Origin: Streptomyces sp. CGMCC 4.7035
GTDB lineage: Bacteria > Actinomycetota > Actinomycetes > Streptomycetales > Streptomycetaceae
Assembly: GCF_031583065.1 (NCBI RefSeq)
Contig: NZ_CP134053.1
Span: 5,056,001-5,120,000, forward strand
DNA: 64,000 bases
Direction: 5' to 3'
Shown here: positions 8,728-17,594 of the stretch, piece after piece
Position numbering within the stretch: position 1 is the first letter of the stretch
How the letters are laid out: each line of letters begins with the position of its first letter
Made by a program: the position numbers and the translations under genes
The notes under the pieces: generated by a model
The model's database searches: none
The model's input: only the letters and a program-made list of their open reading frames with translations
Told to the model about the DNA's origin: nothing

Positions 8728-9291
8728 TCACCGGGCCTCGGTCAGCAGGCGTTGGAAGGCCGTGGGAGTCGGGCGCCCCGGCAGGAACTCCTTGATGCGA
8801 CGGGCGCATTCGGCCGGATCCGTGCGGCTCGTGTCCAGTTCCAGGTCGTACACGCCGTGGGCATGCACCACCTCGATCTGTCGTGCCGCCAGCCCCAAGG
8901 GGCGGTCACCGCGGGCGCGCTCACGACGTTCCAGCTCCTCCCGCGGACAGCGCACCCCCACCAGCACCACGTCCTGAGCCGGGAAGAGCTCCAGACAGTC
9001 CCGCAGCCGCCACCTCTCACTGAGCACATGGTCGACGACGACGTTGTTGCCCGCGGCGGCCATCCCGGCCACGGCCCGGTGGTAGCCCCGCCAGGTGCGG
9101 CGCAGCATCGCCTTCAGCTCGTCCGACGGCAGTTCCGGCCCGGACCTCATCGCGTGGAACGCGTCGACGGGCATATGGAACCAGGGCTCGTCGACGATCC
9201 GCAGCAGCTCCGCGGCGATGCTCGACTTGCCCGCACTCGACGTGCCGTTGAGAAAGACGATCAGGCCGCCGCGCCCGCCGTCAGCGTCCAC
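8728..9291 (-). CDS. chloramphenicol phosphotransferase-like P-loop kinase
   Basis: 187 residues with an N-terminal Walker A motif in LIVFLNGTSSAGKSSIA (residues 10-26), the DEPWFHMPVDAFHAM segment with an Asp in the position of the CPT catalytic base, NNVVVDHVLSE in the Walker B region, and VVLVGVRCPREELERRERAR, the lid-type arginine-rich motif. This is the pattern of the chloramphenicol 3'-O-phosphotransferase family, whose members mostly phosphorylate unknown small molecules. Chloramphenicol resistance should not be assumed. It starts with GTG at 9291 after a GAGGG ribosome binding site and overlaps the end of the SDR gene by 11 bp, so the two are translationally coupled. Confidence 0.8.
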   Translation of the reverse strand: MDADGGRGGLIVFLNGTSSAGKSSIAAELLRIVDEPWFHMPVDAFHAMRSGPELPSDELKAMLRRTWRGYHRAVAGMAAAGNNVVVDHVLSERWRLRDCLELFPAQDVVLVGVRCPREELERRERARGDRPLGLAARQIEVVHAHGVYDLELDTSRTDPAECARRIKEFLPGRPTPTAFQRLLTEAR

Positions 9292-10021
9292 CGGCGACCC
9301 TCAGGACGCCACCCGTTGTGTACGAGGCTTCCGGGGACATCAACCAGGAGATCGCCGCGGCGATCTCCTCCGCCTGGCCGGCACGACCCAGCGGGGTCGT
9401 GGCCCCCACCCGATCGGCGCGCCCCGGATCGCCCGTCGTCGCGTGGATCTCGGTGTCGATCACCCCGGGAGCGACCCCGTTGACCCGGATGCCCTCAGGA
9501 CCGAGTTCCTTGGCCAACCCGACCGTCAGGGTGTCCACCGCGGCCTTGGTCGCCGCGTAGTGCACGTACTCGCCGGGGCTGCCCAGCGTCGCCGCCGCCG
9601 ACGACACGTTGACGATGACACCGCTCCCCCGGGCCGACATCACCTGGGCGGCGCGGCGTGCGCACAGCAGCGCGCCCAGGAGGTTGACCTCGACGACCCG
9701 GCGCAGAACGGCGGTGTCCGTGTCCGCGAGCCGGCCCTGCGAGCCGGTCACGCCGGCGTTGTTCACCAGGCCCGTCACCGGCCCGAGCGTGTCGGCGGCC
9801 GTGGCGAAGAGCCGGTCCACGTCTGCCTCGACGGACGTGTCCGCGCGCACCGTGACGCACTGTGCGCCGGCCGCCCGTACGGCGCTCGCGGTCCGCTCCG
9901 CGGCCTCGCCGTCCCGCACGTACCCGAGCACCACGTCGTGCCCGTCCACCGCGAGCCGCACGCATGTCGCGGCGCCGATCCCCCGACTGCCGCCCGTGAC
10001 CACCGTGACCGGACGCGCCAT
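9281..10021 (-). CDS. SDR-family NAD(P)-dependent oxidoreductase
   Basis: 246 residues of the classical short-chain dehydrogenase type. Visible are the cofactor-binding TGGSRGIG (residues 8-15), VNNAG near 83-87, the Ser of VNVSSAAATLGSPGEY and the YAATK catalytic Tyr/Lys pair, then VNGVAPGVIDTEI. The Rossmann start and length are standard for FabG-like SDRs. ATG at 10021 is chosen because a GAGGAGA site precedes it; a longer frame to 10069 lacks one. It is the first gene of a two-gene unit with the downstream CPT-like kinase (11-bp overlap). Substrate unknown. Confidence 0.88.
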   Translation of the reverse strand: MARPVTVVTGGSRGIGAATCVRLAVDGHDVVLGYVRDGEAAERTASAVRAAGAQCVTVRADTSVEADVDRLFATAADTLGPVTGLVNNAGVTGSQGRLADTDTAVLRRVVEVNLLGALLCARRAAQVMSARGSGVIVNVSSAAATLGSPGEYVHYAATKAAVDTLTVGLAKELGPEGIRVNGVAPGVIDTEIHATTGDPGRADRVGATTPLGRAGQAEEIAAAISWLMSPEASYTTGGVLRVAGGR

Positions 10022-10347
10022 AACTGTCTCCTCGTTTTCGACTCGTGCCGACAGCTTGAAGTGGATCACCCTACGATCGCAGACGCACGAGGCGTCTTCA
10101 CTCGGGGGTAGGCCCGTCCCTCAGCCAACAGCGCCGCCTCGCGGCCGAGTTCACCCTCGCGCACGAGCCCGTGGATCTTCCGGCGAGCGGTTCATATGCG
10201 TGACGCCGCCCCGCAGCCGCCTCTGTCCGTCGGCCAGGCCCTCACCGAGCGGCGATGCGGACGAGCCGTGTCTCGTGCGCGGAGACGGTTACGCAGAGGG
10301 CATCGGTGAGTCGCTCCGGGCTCGCACAGCGGTGCTATGAAGGTTAT
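10022..10347. other. divergent promoter region, no gene seen
   Basis: Lies between the divergent SDR and SpoIIE-type phosphatase genes. Open frames here are short, lack ribosome binding sites and look like shadows. It must hold the promoters of both genes; I could not pick a convincing -35/-10 pair. Confidence 0.5.
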
Positions 10348-13167
10348 ATGAGGGTATTTTTCTGGCGATATCGGGGCCCGGGGCGTCATCCACCCACCGG
10401 TCGCTCACGTGATCGTCGGGCTTCCCTGCTGAACCCGCGCAGTACGGCCGGGCAGGTGTTCCTCCTCCAGATCGTGATCGTGGTGCTCCTGGTTGTCGCC
10501 GCGGTGGCGGCCCTGCTGCTTCAGGCGGCGCGCGACGCAGTGGAGGAAGGGCGTCGCGAGTCGGTCGTCGCGGCCCAGTCCTTCGCGAATGCCCCTGGCG
10601 TGGCGCAGGCGCTGCGCAGCCGCGACCCGACCGCAGTGCTGCAACCGAAGGCCGAAGCGGCACGGAAGAAGGCGGGCGTGGATTTCATCGTCGCCATGAA
10701 CACCCAGGGAATTCGTTATACGTATCCCTACCCGCAGGAGATCGGGAAGAAGTTCGTCGGCACCATCGGACCGGCGCTGGAGGGCCGTACCGTCATCGAG
10801 CAGGCCGGCGGTCCGCCGCTTCCCGCGGGCAAGGGAACGGCCGTGCAGGCGGTGGTCCCGGTGACCGACTCGCGCGGCACGGTCGTCGGCCTGGTGTCCG
10901 CCGGGATCACGGTCAAGAACGTGGCGCGCATGTGGATGCCACAGCTGCCGATCATCCTCGGTACCGGCGCGGTCGCGCTCGCGCTGGCCACGGCCGGGAC
11001 GACGCTGGTGTACCGGCGGCTGCGGCGGCAGACGCGCGGTCTGGCCCCGGTGGAGCTGACGCGGATGTACGAGCACCACGACGCGGTCCTGCACTCGGTG
11101 CGGGAAGGGGTGCTGATCACGGACGCCGACGGACGACTGCTGCTGGCCAACGACGAGGCACAGCGACTGCTGGGCCTGCCGGCGGACGCGCAGGGGCGCC
11201 CTGTGCGGGAGCTGGCGCTGCCGGAGCAGATCAAGGATGTGCTCATATCGCGGGAGACGGTGACCGATGAGGTGCATCTCGCGGAGGACCGGTTGCTGGC
11301 GGTGAACAAGCGGCCCACGTTCCCGGACGCAGACGCGGACGCGGACGAGGGCCGGGGAGGCAGCGTGGTGACGTTGCGGGACACCACGGAGCTGGCGGCG
11401 GTGTCGGGGCGGGCCGAGGTGGCACGGAAGCGGCTGACGCTGCTGTACGAGGCCGGGGTGCGGATCGGGACGACGCTGGATGTGTGGCGTACGGCCCAGG
11501 AACTGGCCGAAGTGGCGGTGCCGCGGTTCGCCGACCTCGTCACGGTGGATCTGCTGGACGCGGTACTGCGCGGGTGGGAGCCGACAGCGGAGGGATGGCG
11601 GCGTCTGCGCCGTGCGGCGATCAGCGGCAAGCAGCAGATGATGCCGGTGTATCCGCTCGGCGAAGTGATCACGTTCTCGCCGGGAACCCCGCAGATGCGG
11701 ACGCTGCGGCAGGGGCGCAGCGTGCTGGAGGCAGACCTGCGGCAGGCCCGCGGTTGGCAGCAGCAGGATCCGGATCGCGCCCGAAAAGCCCTGGAGCGCG
11801 GGTTGCGTTCGCTGGTGACCGTGCCGCTTCAGGCGCGGGGTGTGCCACTGGGCGTGGCGAACTTCTACCGGATCGTGGATTCCCCGGCGTACGAGCCGGA
11901 GGATCGGTCCTTCGCCGAGGAACTGGCCGCGCGGGCGGCGGTGGCGATCGACAACGCCCGGAGGTTCACGCGGGAGCACGCCATGGCGGTCACCCTGCAG
12001 CGCAGTCTGCTGCCGCGGGGGCAGCCGGATCAGGACGCGCTGGAGGTGGCCTGGCGGTATCTGCCTGCGGAGGCGGGCGTGGGCGGGGACTGGTTCGACG
12101 TCATCCCGCTGCCGGGCGCCCGAGTGGCGCTGGTGATGGGCGACGTCGTCGGTCACGGGGTGCACGCGGCGGCGACGATGGGGCGCCTGCGCACCGCGGT
12201 GCACAACTTCGCCACGCTGGACCTGCCCGTGGACGAGGTGCTCGGAAACCTGGACGACCTGGTCGTCCGCATGGACAACGAGGAGGGCACCGAGGAGGCC
12301 GCGGATGACCACGAAGGAGAGGGGGTGACGGGGGCGACCTGTCTGTACGCCATCTACGACCCGATCGCCGGAGTGTGCACGATGGCCCGTGCGGGACATC
12401 CCGACCCGGTGGTGGTGGCTCCCGACGGGACCGTCACCTGTCCCGAGGTGCCGGCCTCGGCCCCGCTCGGACTGGGCGGCTACCCCTTCGAGACCGCCGA
12501 GCTGCACCTGCCGGAGGGTTCACGGCTCGTGCTGTACACCAACGGCCTGGTGGAGGACCGCGCCCGTGACCTGGACATCGGCCTTGAGGGCCTGCGCCGG
12601 GCGTTGGACGGGGTCGGGGGACACACTCCTGAGGAGACGTGTCAGGCGGTGATCGACGCGTTGAAGCCGGCGCACCCCTCGGACGACATCGCGCTGCTGG
12701 TGGCGCGAACCCGGCTGGTCCCGCCCTCGTGCGTGGCCGAGTGGGACGTGCCGCCGGACCCGGCGGTGGTGCCCTCGGTACGGGCGAAGTGCAAGGAGAA
12801 GCTGCGGGAGTGGGGGCTGGAGGAGATCGGCTTCACCTCGGAACTGATCCTCAGCGAGCTGGTCACGAACGCCATCCGGTACGGATCGCCACCCGTCAAC
12901 GTGCGGCTGCTGTACGGGCGCTGTCTGATCTGCGAGGTGTCGGACGGCAGCAGCACCTCGCCTCGGCTGCAGCGGGCGGCAACCATGGACGAAGGCGGGC
13001 GGGGGCTGTTCCTCGTGGCGCAGTTCGCCCAGCGATGGGGAACGCGGTACACCTCTCGCGGCAAGGTCATCTGGGCGGAACAGACTCTTCACGACGGCGC
13101 GTCCGCCGCCGTGGGCTCCGCACCGGTCGACGCTCTCCTCGATCAGTACGACGATTCCGTGCTGTGA
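10348..13167 (+). CDS. SpoIIE-type PP2C phosphatase with sensor, PAS, GAF and HATPase domains
   Basis: 939 residues from the ATG at 10348, which follows GAAGG. Order of parts: membrane helix about 33-55 (VFLLQIVIVVLLVVAAVAAL); extracellular Cache-like sensor (about 60-190, with VDFIVAMNTQGIRYTYPYP); second membrane helix near 195-215; PAS domain about 230-340 (GVLITDADGRLLLANDEAQR); GAF domain about 370-540; SpoIIE-type PP2C domain about 555-775 with GGDWFDVIPL and MGDVVGHGVHAA carrying metal-binding Asp residues, and HPSDDIALL; and a C-terminal HATPase_c domain (ELVTNAIRYG, DEGGRGLFLV). Such Streptomyces proteins are membrane sensors that dephosphorylate anti-anti-sigma factors and may also act as anti-sigma kinases. 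No partner sigma or STAS gene lies nearby, so its target is encoded elsewhere. Confidence 0.93.
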   Translation: MRVFFWRYRGPGRHPPTGRSRDRRASLLNPRSTAGQVFLLQIVIVVLLVVAAVAALLLQAARDAVEEGRRESVVAAQSFANAPGVAQALRSRDPTAVLQPKAEAARKKAGVDFIVAMNTQGIRYTYPYPQEIGKKFVGTIGPALEGRTVIEQAGGPPLPAGKGTAVQAVVPVTDSRGTVVGLVSAGITVKNVARMWMPQLPIILGTGAVALALATAGTTLVYRRLRRQTRGLAPVELTRMYEHHDAVLHSVREGVLITDADGRLLLANDEAQRLLGLPADAQGRPVRELALPEQIKDVLISRETVTDEVHLAEDRLLAVNKRPTFPDADADADEGRGGSVVTLRDTTELAAVSGRAEVARKRLTLLYEAGVRIGTTLDVWRTAQELAEVAVPRFADLVTVDLLDAVLRGWEPTAEGWRRLRRAAISGKQQMMPVYPLGEVITFSPGTPQMRTLRQGRSVLEADLRQARGWQQQDPDRARKALERGLRSLVTVPLQARGVPLGVANFYRIVDSPAYEPEDRSFAEELAARAAVAIDNARRFTREHAMAVTLQRSLLPRGQPDQDALEVAWRYLPAEAGVGGDWFDVIPLPGARVALVMGDVVGHGVHAAATMGRLRTAVHNFATLDLPVDEVLGNLDDLVVRMDNEEGTEEAADDHEGEGVTGATCLYAIYDPIAGVCTMARAGHPDPVVVAPDGTVTCPEVPASAPLGLGGYPFETAELHLPEGSRLVLYTNGLVEDRARDLDIGLEGLRRALDGVGGHTPEETCQAVIDALKPAHPSDDIALLVARTRLVPPSCVAEWDVPPDPAVVPSVRAKCKEKLREWGLEEIGFTSELILSELVTNAIRYGSPPVNVRLLYGRCLICEVSDGSSTSPRLQRAATMDEGGRGLFLVAQFAQRWGTRYTSRGKVIWAEQTLHDGASAAVGSAPVDALLDQYDDSVL

Positions 13168-13268
13168 GCCCGGTCCGCCCTGCGAGCCGGTCCGCCCTGC
13201 GAGCCCCGTCCACCCCGCGAGGCCGATCCACCCTTTGTAACAGAGGGCTCGCTCCGGCCCGGCGGACC
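13166..13268. repeat. degenerate 17-18 bp tandem repeat after the phosphatase gene
   Basis: Units GAGCCCGGTCCGCCCTGC, GAGCCGGTCCGCCCTGC, GAGCCCCGTCCACCCCGC and a weaker fourth follow each other from 13166; the array begins within the stop codon of the phosphatase gene. A single complementary arm lies at 13244-13268 (GGGCTC and GGCGGACC), which can pair with GGTCCGCC...GAGCC of the first or second unit. This may be a weak terminator with alternative left arms. Confidence 0.6.
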
Positions 13269-13323
13269 CGAAATCCCCTGCACACCCCTTGGCTGTGCAT
13301 CTTCCGTCCCCAACACTGAGCCG

Positions 13324-13803
13324 ATGACCCAGCGCGTGGAGCTCGCGACCGTGATGGACCGGCTGGCCGTCGACGGACTCGTCACCGAGTACGCGGTGGC
13401 CGTGGACGACGGCGACTGGGAGGCGTACCGACGGCTGTTCACGGTGGACGGGCGCGCCGACTACCGCTCGGCCGGCGGCATCGAGGGCGATGCCGGGCAG
13501 GTGGCCGGGTGGCTGGAGGAGACCATGCGGCTGTTTCCGATGCGCCAGCACCTGATCGTCAACCGGCGCGTCCGGTTCGGTCTCCTGGAGCAGGACATCG
13601 GTGACACGGCCCGGATCCAGGCCGACTACGTCAATCCGATGCGGTTCGCGGGGCCGGACGGCGGGCCGTCCGAGCCGGACTTCGTCTGCGGCGGACGGTA
13701 CGCCTTCGCGTTCCTGCGCACGGGCGAGGGCTGGCGGCTGCGCGAGGTGGTCGTACGGGAGAAGTGGCGCCGGACACCGCGAGTGCGGCAGCAGGACACC
13801 TAG
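13324..13803 (+). CDS. SnoaL-like / NTF2-fold protein
   Basis: 159 residues matching the nuclear transport factor 2 fold. The N-terminal helix has LAVDGLVTEYAVAVDDGDWE, the widely shared start of SnoaL-like proteins, then AYRRLFTVDGRADYRS, and the last strand pair AFAFLRTGEGWRLREVVVRE. Members are small cone-shaped domains that act as cyclases, isomerases or binding proteins; here the function cannot be read. ATG at 13324 fits the fold. It stands between the phosphatase and lnt genes, on the same strand, and may be transcribed with lnt. Confidence 0.8.
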   Translation: MTQRVELATVMDRLAVDGLVTEYAVAVDDGDWEAYRRLFTVDGRADYRSAGGIEGDAGQVAGWLEETMRLFPMRQHLIVNRRVRFGLLEQDIGDTARIQADYVNPMRFAGPDGGPSEPDFVCGGRYAFAFLRTGEGWRLREVVVREKWRRTPRVRQQDT

Positions 13804-13897
13804 CGCGCCCCTCCTCGCGCACCCTCACGCCCCCTGTCGAAGATCCTCTCCTGCGCGCACACTGGATGGAGGTACACACCGGGGAGGGATGCGCCGA

Positions 13898-15472
13898 ATG
13901 AGGATGTCCAGCGACTGGCTCACCTCCCGGTGGCGGCGCGGTGCCGCCGTCACGCTCGCGGGTGCGCTGCCGATGTTGGCCTTCCCGGCGCCCTCCTGGT
14001 GGTGGTTCGCGTACATCGCTCTGGTCCCGTGGATTCTGCTCGCCCGGTCGGCGCCGACCGGGAGGCGGGCCGCGTACGACGGCTGGCTCGGTGGCTTCGG
14101 CTTCATGGTGGCCGTGCACCACTGGCTGCTGCCGAGTCTGAACGTGTTCACGTTCGTCATCGCGGCGCTGCTCGGCGCGTTGTGGGCGCCCTGGGGCTGG
14201 CTGGTGCGGCGCTTCCTGGCCGGTGTGCCCTCGCCGGGGCGGCTCGGCGCGGCTCTCGTCGTGCTGCCCTCCGGCTGGCTGATGGTCGAGCTCGTGCGTT
14301 CCTGGCAGGGGCTCGGAGGTCCCTGGGGGCTGCTCGGGTCGAGTCAGTGGCAGGTGGAGCCCGCGTTGCGGCTCGCCTCGATCGGCGGGGTGTGGCTGCT
14401 GAGTTTCCTGGTCGTGAGCGTCAACGTGGCCCTCGCCCTGTTGGTGTCGGTGCGCCAGGCGCGTGTACCGGCTGTGGCCGGGCTCGTCGCGACGGCCGCC
14501 GCGACCTCGGCGGCCTGGGTCTGGTCGCCGCGTCCCGACGTCGACGGGCGGGTGCGGATCGCGGTCGTCCAGCCGGGAGTCGTCGACGGCATGGACAGCG
14601 GGGGCAAACGGTTCGACCGCGAGGAGCAGTTGACCCGGGAACTCGCGGGGCAGGACGTGGACCTGGTGGTCTGGGGCGAGAGCAGCGTCGGCTACGACCT
14701 CGCGAGACGGCCCGATCTGGCGGACCGGGTAGCGGCGCTCTCCCGGCTGGTGAAGGCCGACATCCTCGTCAACGTCGACGCCCGCCGCTCCGACCGCCCC
14801 GGCATCTACAAGAGTTCCGTGCTCATCGGTCCGAAGGGCCCGACCGGTGAACGCTACGACAAGATGCGGCTCGTCCCGTTCGGTGAGTACATACCGGCGC
14901 GGTCCGTGCTCGGCTGGGCCACCTCGGTCGGCAAGGCGGCCGGCGAGGACCGCAGGCGCGGCAGCGAGCAGGTGGTCATGAAGGTCGGACACGGCTTGCG
15001 CGTGGGCCCGATGGTCTGCTTCGAGTCCGCGTTTCCGGACATGAGCCGGCATCTCGCGCAGGACGGCGCCGAGGTGCTGCTCGCCCAGTCCTCGACGTCG
15101 ACGTTCCAGGACAGCTGGGCGCCGGAGCAGCACGCCTCGCTGGCAGCGCTGCGCGCCGCGGAGACCGGCCGCCCGATGGTGCACGCCACACTGACCGGCG
15201 TCTCCGCCGTCTACGGACCGAGCGGCGAGCGCGTCGGCTCGTGGCTGGGGACCGACCGGAGCACATCAGCGGTGTACGACGTCCCGCTCGCCCACGGCGT
15301 CACCCCGTACGTCCGCTTCGGCGACTGGCCGCTGCACGCGGCCCTGCTGGTGCTCGCCGGACTGTGCGCGACGGAGGGCGTCCGGGCGTTCAGAGTGCGA
15401 CGGGGCGCTCCTGCACCGCAGCCACCACCCGCTCGCACAGTTCATGGGTCGCCAGTGCGTCACGGGCGCTGA
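13898..15472 (+). CDS. lnt: apolipoprotein N-acyltransferase
   Basis: 524 residues. Lnt transfers the third acyl chain onto the N-terminal Cys of lipoproteins at the outer face of the membrane. Residues 1-195 hold about six membrane helices with the typical WWWFAYIALVPWILL and the PWGWLVRRF region; residues 225-480 are a nitrilase domain with the catalytic triad Glu261 (VVWGESS), Lys322 (YDKMRLVPFGEY) and Cys374 (GPMVCFESAFP), followed by a last membrane helix. All three catalytic residues are present. Start ATG 13898 is 9 nt after GGGGAGGG; an ATG at 13889 is too close. From memory, streptomycetes usually encode two Lnt proteins, and this looks like the SCO1336 type. Its last 80 bp overlap the convergent Gfo/Idh gene. 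Confidence 0.93.
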   Translation: MRMSSDWLTSRWRRGAAVTLAGALPMLAFPAPSWWWFAYIALVPWILLARSAPTGRRAAYDGWLGGFGFMVAVHHWLLPSLNVFTFVIAALLGALWAPWGWLVRRFLAGVPSPGRLGAALVVLPSGWLMVELVRSWQGLGGPWGLLGSSQWQVEPALRLASIGGVWLLSFLVVSVNVALALLVSVRQARVPAVAGLVATAAATSAAWVWSPRPDVDGRVRIAVVQPGVVDGMDSGGKRFDREEQLTRELAGQDVDLVVWGESSVGYDLARRPDLADRVAALSRLVKADILVNVDARRSDRPGIYKSSVLIGPKGPTGERYDKMRLVPFGEYIPARSVLGWATSVGKAAGEDRRRGSEQVVMKVGHGLRVGPMVCFESAFPDMSRHLAQDGAEVLLAQSSTSTFQDSWAPEQHASLAALRAAETGRPMVHATLTGVSAVYGPSGERVGSWLGTDRSTSAVYDVPLAHGVTPYVRFGDWPLHAALLVLAGLCATEGVRAFRVRRGAPAPQPPPARTVHGSPVRHGR

Positions 15473-16301
15473 GCACCTTGCCCGCGCGGACGGCGTCCAG
15501 GAAGGCCAGCGTGGCCTGCTCGATGCCGCGCTGCCGGGCCACCGGCACCCAGTCGCCGCGCCGTCGCACGGTCGGCTGGCCCTTGTGGTCGATGATCTCG
15601 GCGAGGTTGAGCACCTGCCGCTTGGTGTCCTGCCCGGAGACCTCCAGGATCTCCTCGGCGGAGCCGCTCAGCCGGTTCATCACACCGAGCGCCGTGAAGC
15701 CGTCGCCGGCCAGCTGGAGCACCACGTGGTGCAGCAGCCCGCCCTCGACCCGGGCTCGTACGGTCACGTCGTCGACCGGCCCCGGCACCAGGAACCGCAG
15801 AGTGTCGACGACGTGGATGAAGTCGTCGAGGATCATCGTGCGCGGTTCCTCGGGCAGTCCGGCGCGGTTCTTCTGCATCAGGATCAGCTCGCGCGGATGG
15901 TCGGCGCACTGGACGTATCCGGGGGCGTATCGCCGGTTGAAGCCCACCGCCAGGCTGACGTTCCGCTCCTCCGCGAGCCGTACCAGGCGTTCGGAGGCGG
16001 CGAGTTCGTAGGCGAGGGGCTTGTCGACGTACGTCGGTACGCCCGCCTCCAGGAGCCGGGTGACGATCTCGGGGTGGGCGGTGGTGGACGCGTGCACGAA
16101 CGCCGCGTCGAGGTCCTGGGCGACGAGCGCGTCGAGGTCGGCGTGCCGCTGTTGCCGCGGAAGGTGCAGGCTGTCGGCGACCCGGTGGAGCGTCGTGGGG
16201 GTCCGCGTCTGGAGGTGCAGTTCGATCCCCGGCTGCAGCCCGAGCACCGGCAGATAGGCCTTCTGCGCGATGTCGCCGAGTCCGATGCAGCCGACCTTCA
16301 C
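15390..16301 (-). CDS. Gfo/Idh/MocA-family oxidoreductase
   Basis: 303 residues. The N-terminal Rossmann domain starts VKVGCIGLGDIAQKAYLPVL (GxGxxA motif), and the family motif around YVDKPLAYELAASERL (Lys of the EKP-like site, here DKP, near residue 90) is present, followed by VGFNRRYAPGY, typical of the C-terminal substrate domain. These enzymes oxidise or reduce sugars or related polyols with NAD(P). Starts with GTG at 16301, 7 nt after AGGAGA, and only 10 bp after the stop of the FAD monooxygenase upstream, so both form one operon. Its 3' end overlaps lnt on the other strand. Confidence 0.88.
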   Translation of the reverse strand: MKVGCIGLGDIAQKAYLPVLGLQPGIELHLQTRTPTTLHRVADSLHLPRQQRHADLDALVAQDLDAAFVHASTTAHPEIVTRLLEAGVPTYVDKPLAYELAASERLVRLAEERNVSLAVGFNRRYAPGYVQCADHPRELILMQKNRAGLPEEPRTMILDDFIHVVDTLRFLVPGPVDDVTVRARVEGGLLHHVVLQLAGDGFTALGVMNRLSGSAEEILEVSGQDTKRQVLNLAEIIDHKGQPTVRRRGDWVPVARQRGIEQATLAFLDAVRAGKVLSARDALATHELCERVVAAVQERPVAL

Positions 16302-16311
16302 GGGATGTCTC

Positions 16312-17496
16312 CTAGGGGTTGCCGACGGGTGCCTCGTCGGAAGCATACGGCTGCCGCGGGGGCCGCCAGTCGGCGATTCCGTCGAAGCTGCGCAGGAACA
16401 GCGCGGGCCCGGCCAGGGACAGTCCGGCGATCGTGGCATCGCGTACGAGCATGCCGACGCGGTTGGTCATCATGGTCAGCCGCGCGGTCCTGACGGCCTG
16501 TCGGGCGATGGCGGTCGTACGGGGCAGCCGGGCCGCCGTGTACGCGGCGAGGTCGTCGCCGTGGTGGGCGAGCACGATCGCGTCCTCGATGGCCTGGTTG
16601 CCGCCCTGGCCGAGGCTCGGCGGCATGGCGTGCGCTGCGTCGCCGAGCAGGGCGACCCGGCCCGAGTGGAACGCGGGCAGCGGCTCGGCGATGTGGTGGA
16701 CGTCGTGTCGCAGGACGTCCTCGGGGCGGGCGGCGGCCAGGACGGCGGGGATCGGGTCGTGCCAGTCGCCGTACCGGCGGACGAGTTCGGCCTTCTCGTC
16801 ATCGGGTGCGCGCTCCCCCGCGGGCGCGACGGCGGCGGCGTACGCGTAGACCCTGCCGTCCTTGAGCGGGTGCGTGCCCCAGATGCGGCCCCGGCCCCAC
16901 GTCTCGTGCGAGGCGAAGTTCACGCCGGGCACCGGGAGCAGGACCCGCCAGGCGGTGAATCCGGAGTAGACGGGTCCGGGATGGTCCGGGAACAGCGACC
17001 GCCGTACGGCGGAGTGGATGCCGTCCGCCGCGACCACCAGGTCGGCCTCCAGCTCACCGTCCGGGCTGGTCACGCGAGCCGGATGATCGGCGTCTCCGGG
17101 GTCGGTGAGGCGCGTGTCGGCGCCTGTGCGCACGCTTCCGGCCGGAAGCCGAGCGGCCAGCCGGTCGATGAGCGTGGCCCTGGGCAGCAGGACGAGCGGG
17201 CCGCCGAAGCGCTCGACGGCGGCGGCGGTACTGGTCCGAGCCAGCCAGCGGCCGCCCGGCGTGCGCAGTCCGCCTTCGGCCTGCCGGACGGCCAGGTCGC
17301 GGATCTCGTCGCCGAGCCCGATGACGTCCAGGGCGCGCAGGGAGTTGGGGGCCAGCGAGATGCCCGCGCCGACCGGCTCCAGGGAGCGAGCGCGCTCCAG
17401 CACGGTGATCCGCCAACCGCGCCGGTGCAGGGCCACGGCAGCGGCCAGGCCCCCGATCCCGCCCCCTACGACGACCGCGCGCGACGACTGTGCCAT
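16312..17496 (-). CDS. FAD-dependent aromatic-type monooxygenase
   Basis: 394 residues of the p-hydroxybenzoate hydroxylase-like group. Residues 7-35 carry the dinucleotide motif VVVGGGIGGLAAAVALHRRG with the Glu at the end of the second strand (VLERA). The DG motif appears as LVVAADGIHSAVR near 150, and the GD motif as ALLGDAAHAMPPSLGQGGNQ near 290. This combination is standard for flavin monooxygenases that hydroxylate aromatic rings; some members instead act on salicylate, urate or antibiotics. ATG 17496 follows GGTCGAGGAGGAGCC. It is divergent from a TetR regulator with two operator-like palindromes between them and leads a two-gene operon with the Gfo/Idh gene. Confidence 0.9.
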   Translation of the reverse strand: MAQSSRAVVVGGGIGGLAAAVALHRRGWRITVLERARSLEPVGAGISLAPNSLRALDVIGLGDEIRDLAVRQAEGGLRTPGGRWLARTSTAAAVERFGGPLVLLPRATLIDRLAARLPAGSVRTGADTRLTDPGDADHPARVTSPDGELEADLVVAADGIHSAVRRSLFPDHPGPVYSGFTAWRVLLPVPGVNFASHETWGRGRIWGTHPLKDGRVYAYAAAVAPAGERAPDDEKAELVRRYGDWHDPIPAVLAAARPEDVLRHDVHHIAEPLPAFHSGRVALLGDAAHAMPPSLGQGGNQAIEDAIVLAHHGDDLAAYTAARLPRTTAIARQAVRTARLTMMTNRVGMLVRDATIAGLSLAGPALFLRSFDGIADWRPPRQPYASDEAPVGNP

Positions 17497-17524
17497 GGCT
17501 CCTCCTCGACCCATGCAGACGCTC

Positions 17525-17573
17525 ACTACAAATGTAGTACGAGCACGACCCCGGACCCTACTACAGACGTAGT
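17525..17573. promoter_or_regulatory. paired palindromic operators between TetR and monooxygenase genes
   Basis: Two 14-bp inverted repeats, ACTACAAATGTAGT at 17525-17538 and ACTACAGACGTAGT at 17560-17573, lie in the 98-bp divergent space. The first is perfect around a 2-bp centre; the second has one mismatch pair. Their centres are 35 bp apart. Site size, spacing and location are what one expects for autoregulation by the adjacent TetR protein and control of the monooxygenase operon. Confidence 0.75.
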
Positions 17574-17594
17574 GTCACGGGTAGGTTGGTCTCC

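Noticed and set aside
8728-9291. Chloramphenicol resistance gene
   Set aside because: Family membership alone does not show the substrate, and no chloramphenicol genes are nearby.
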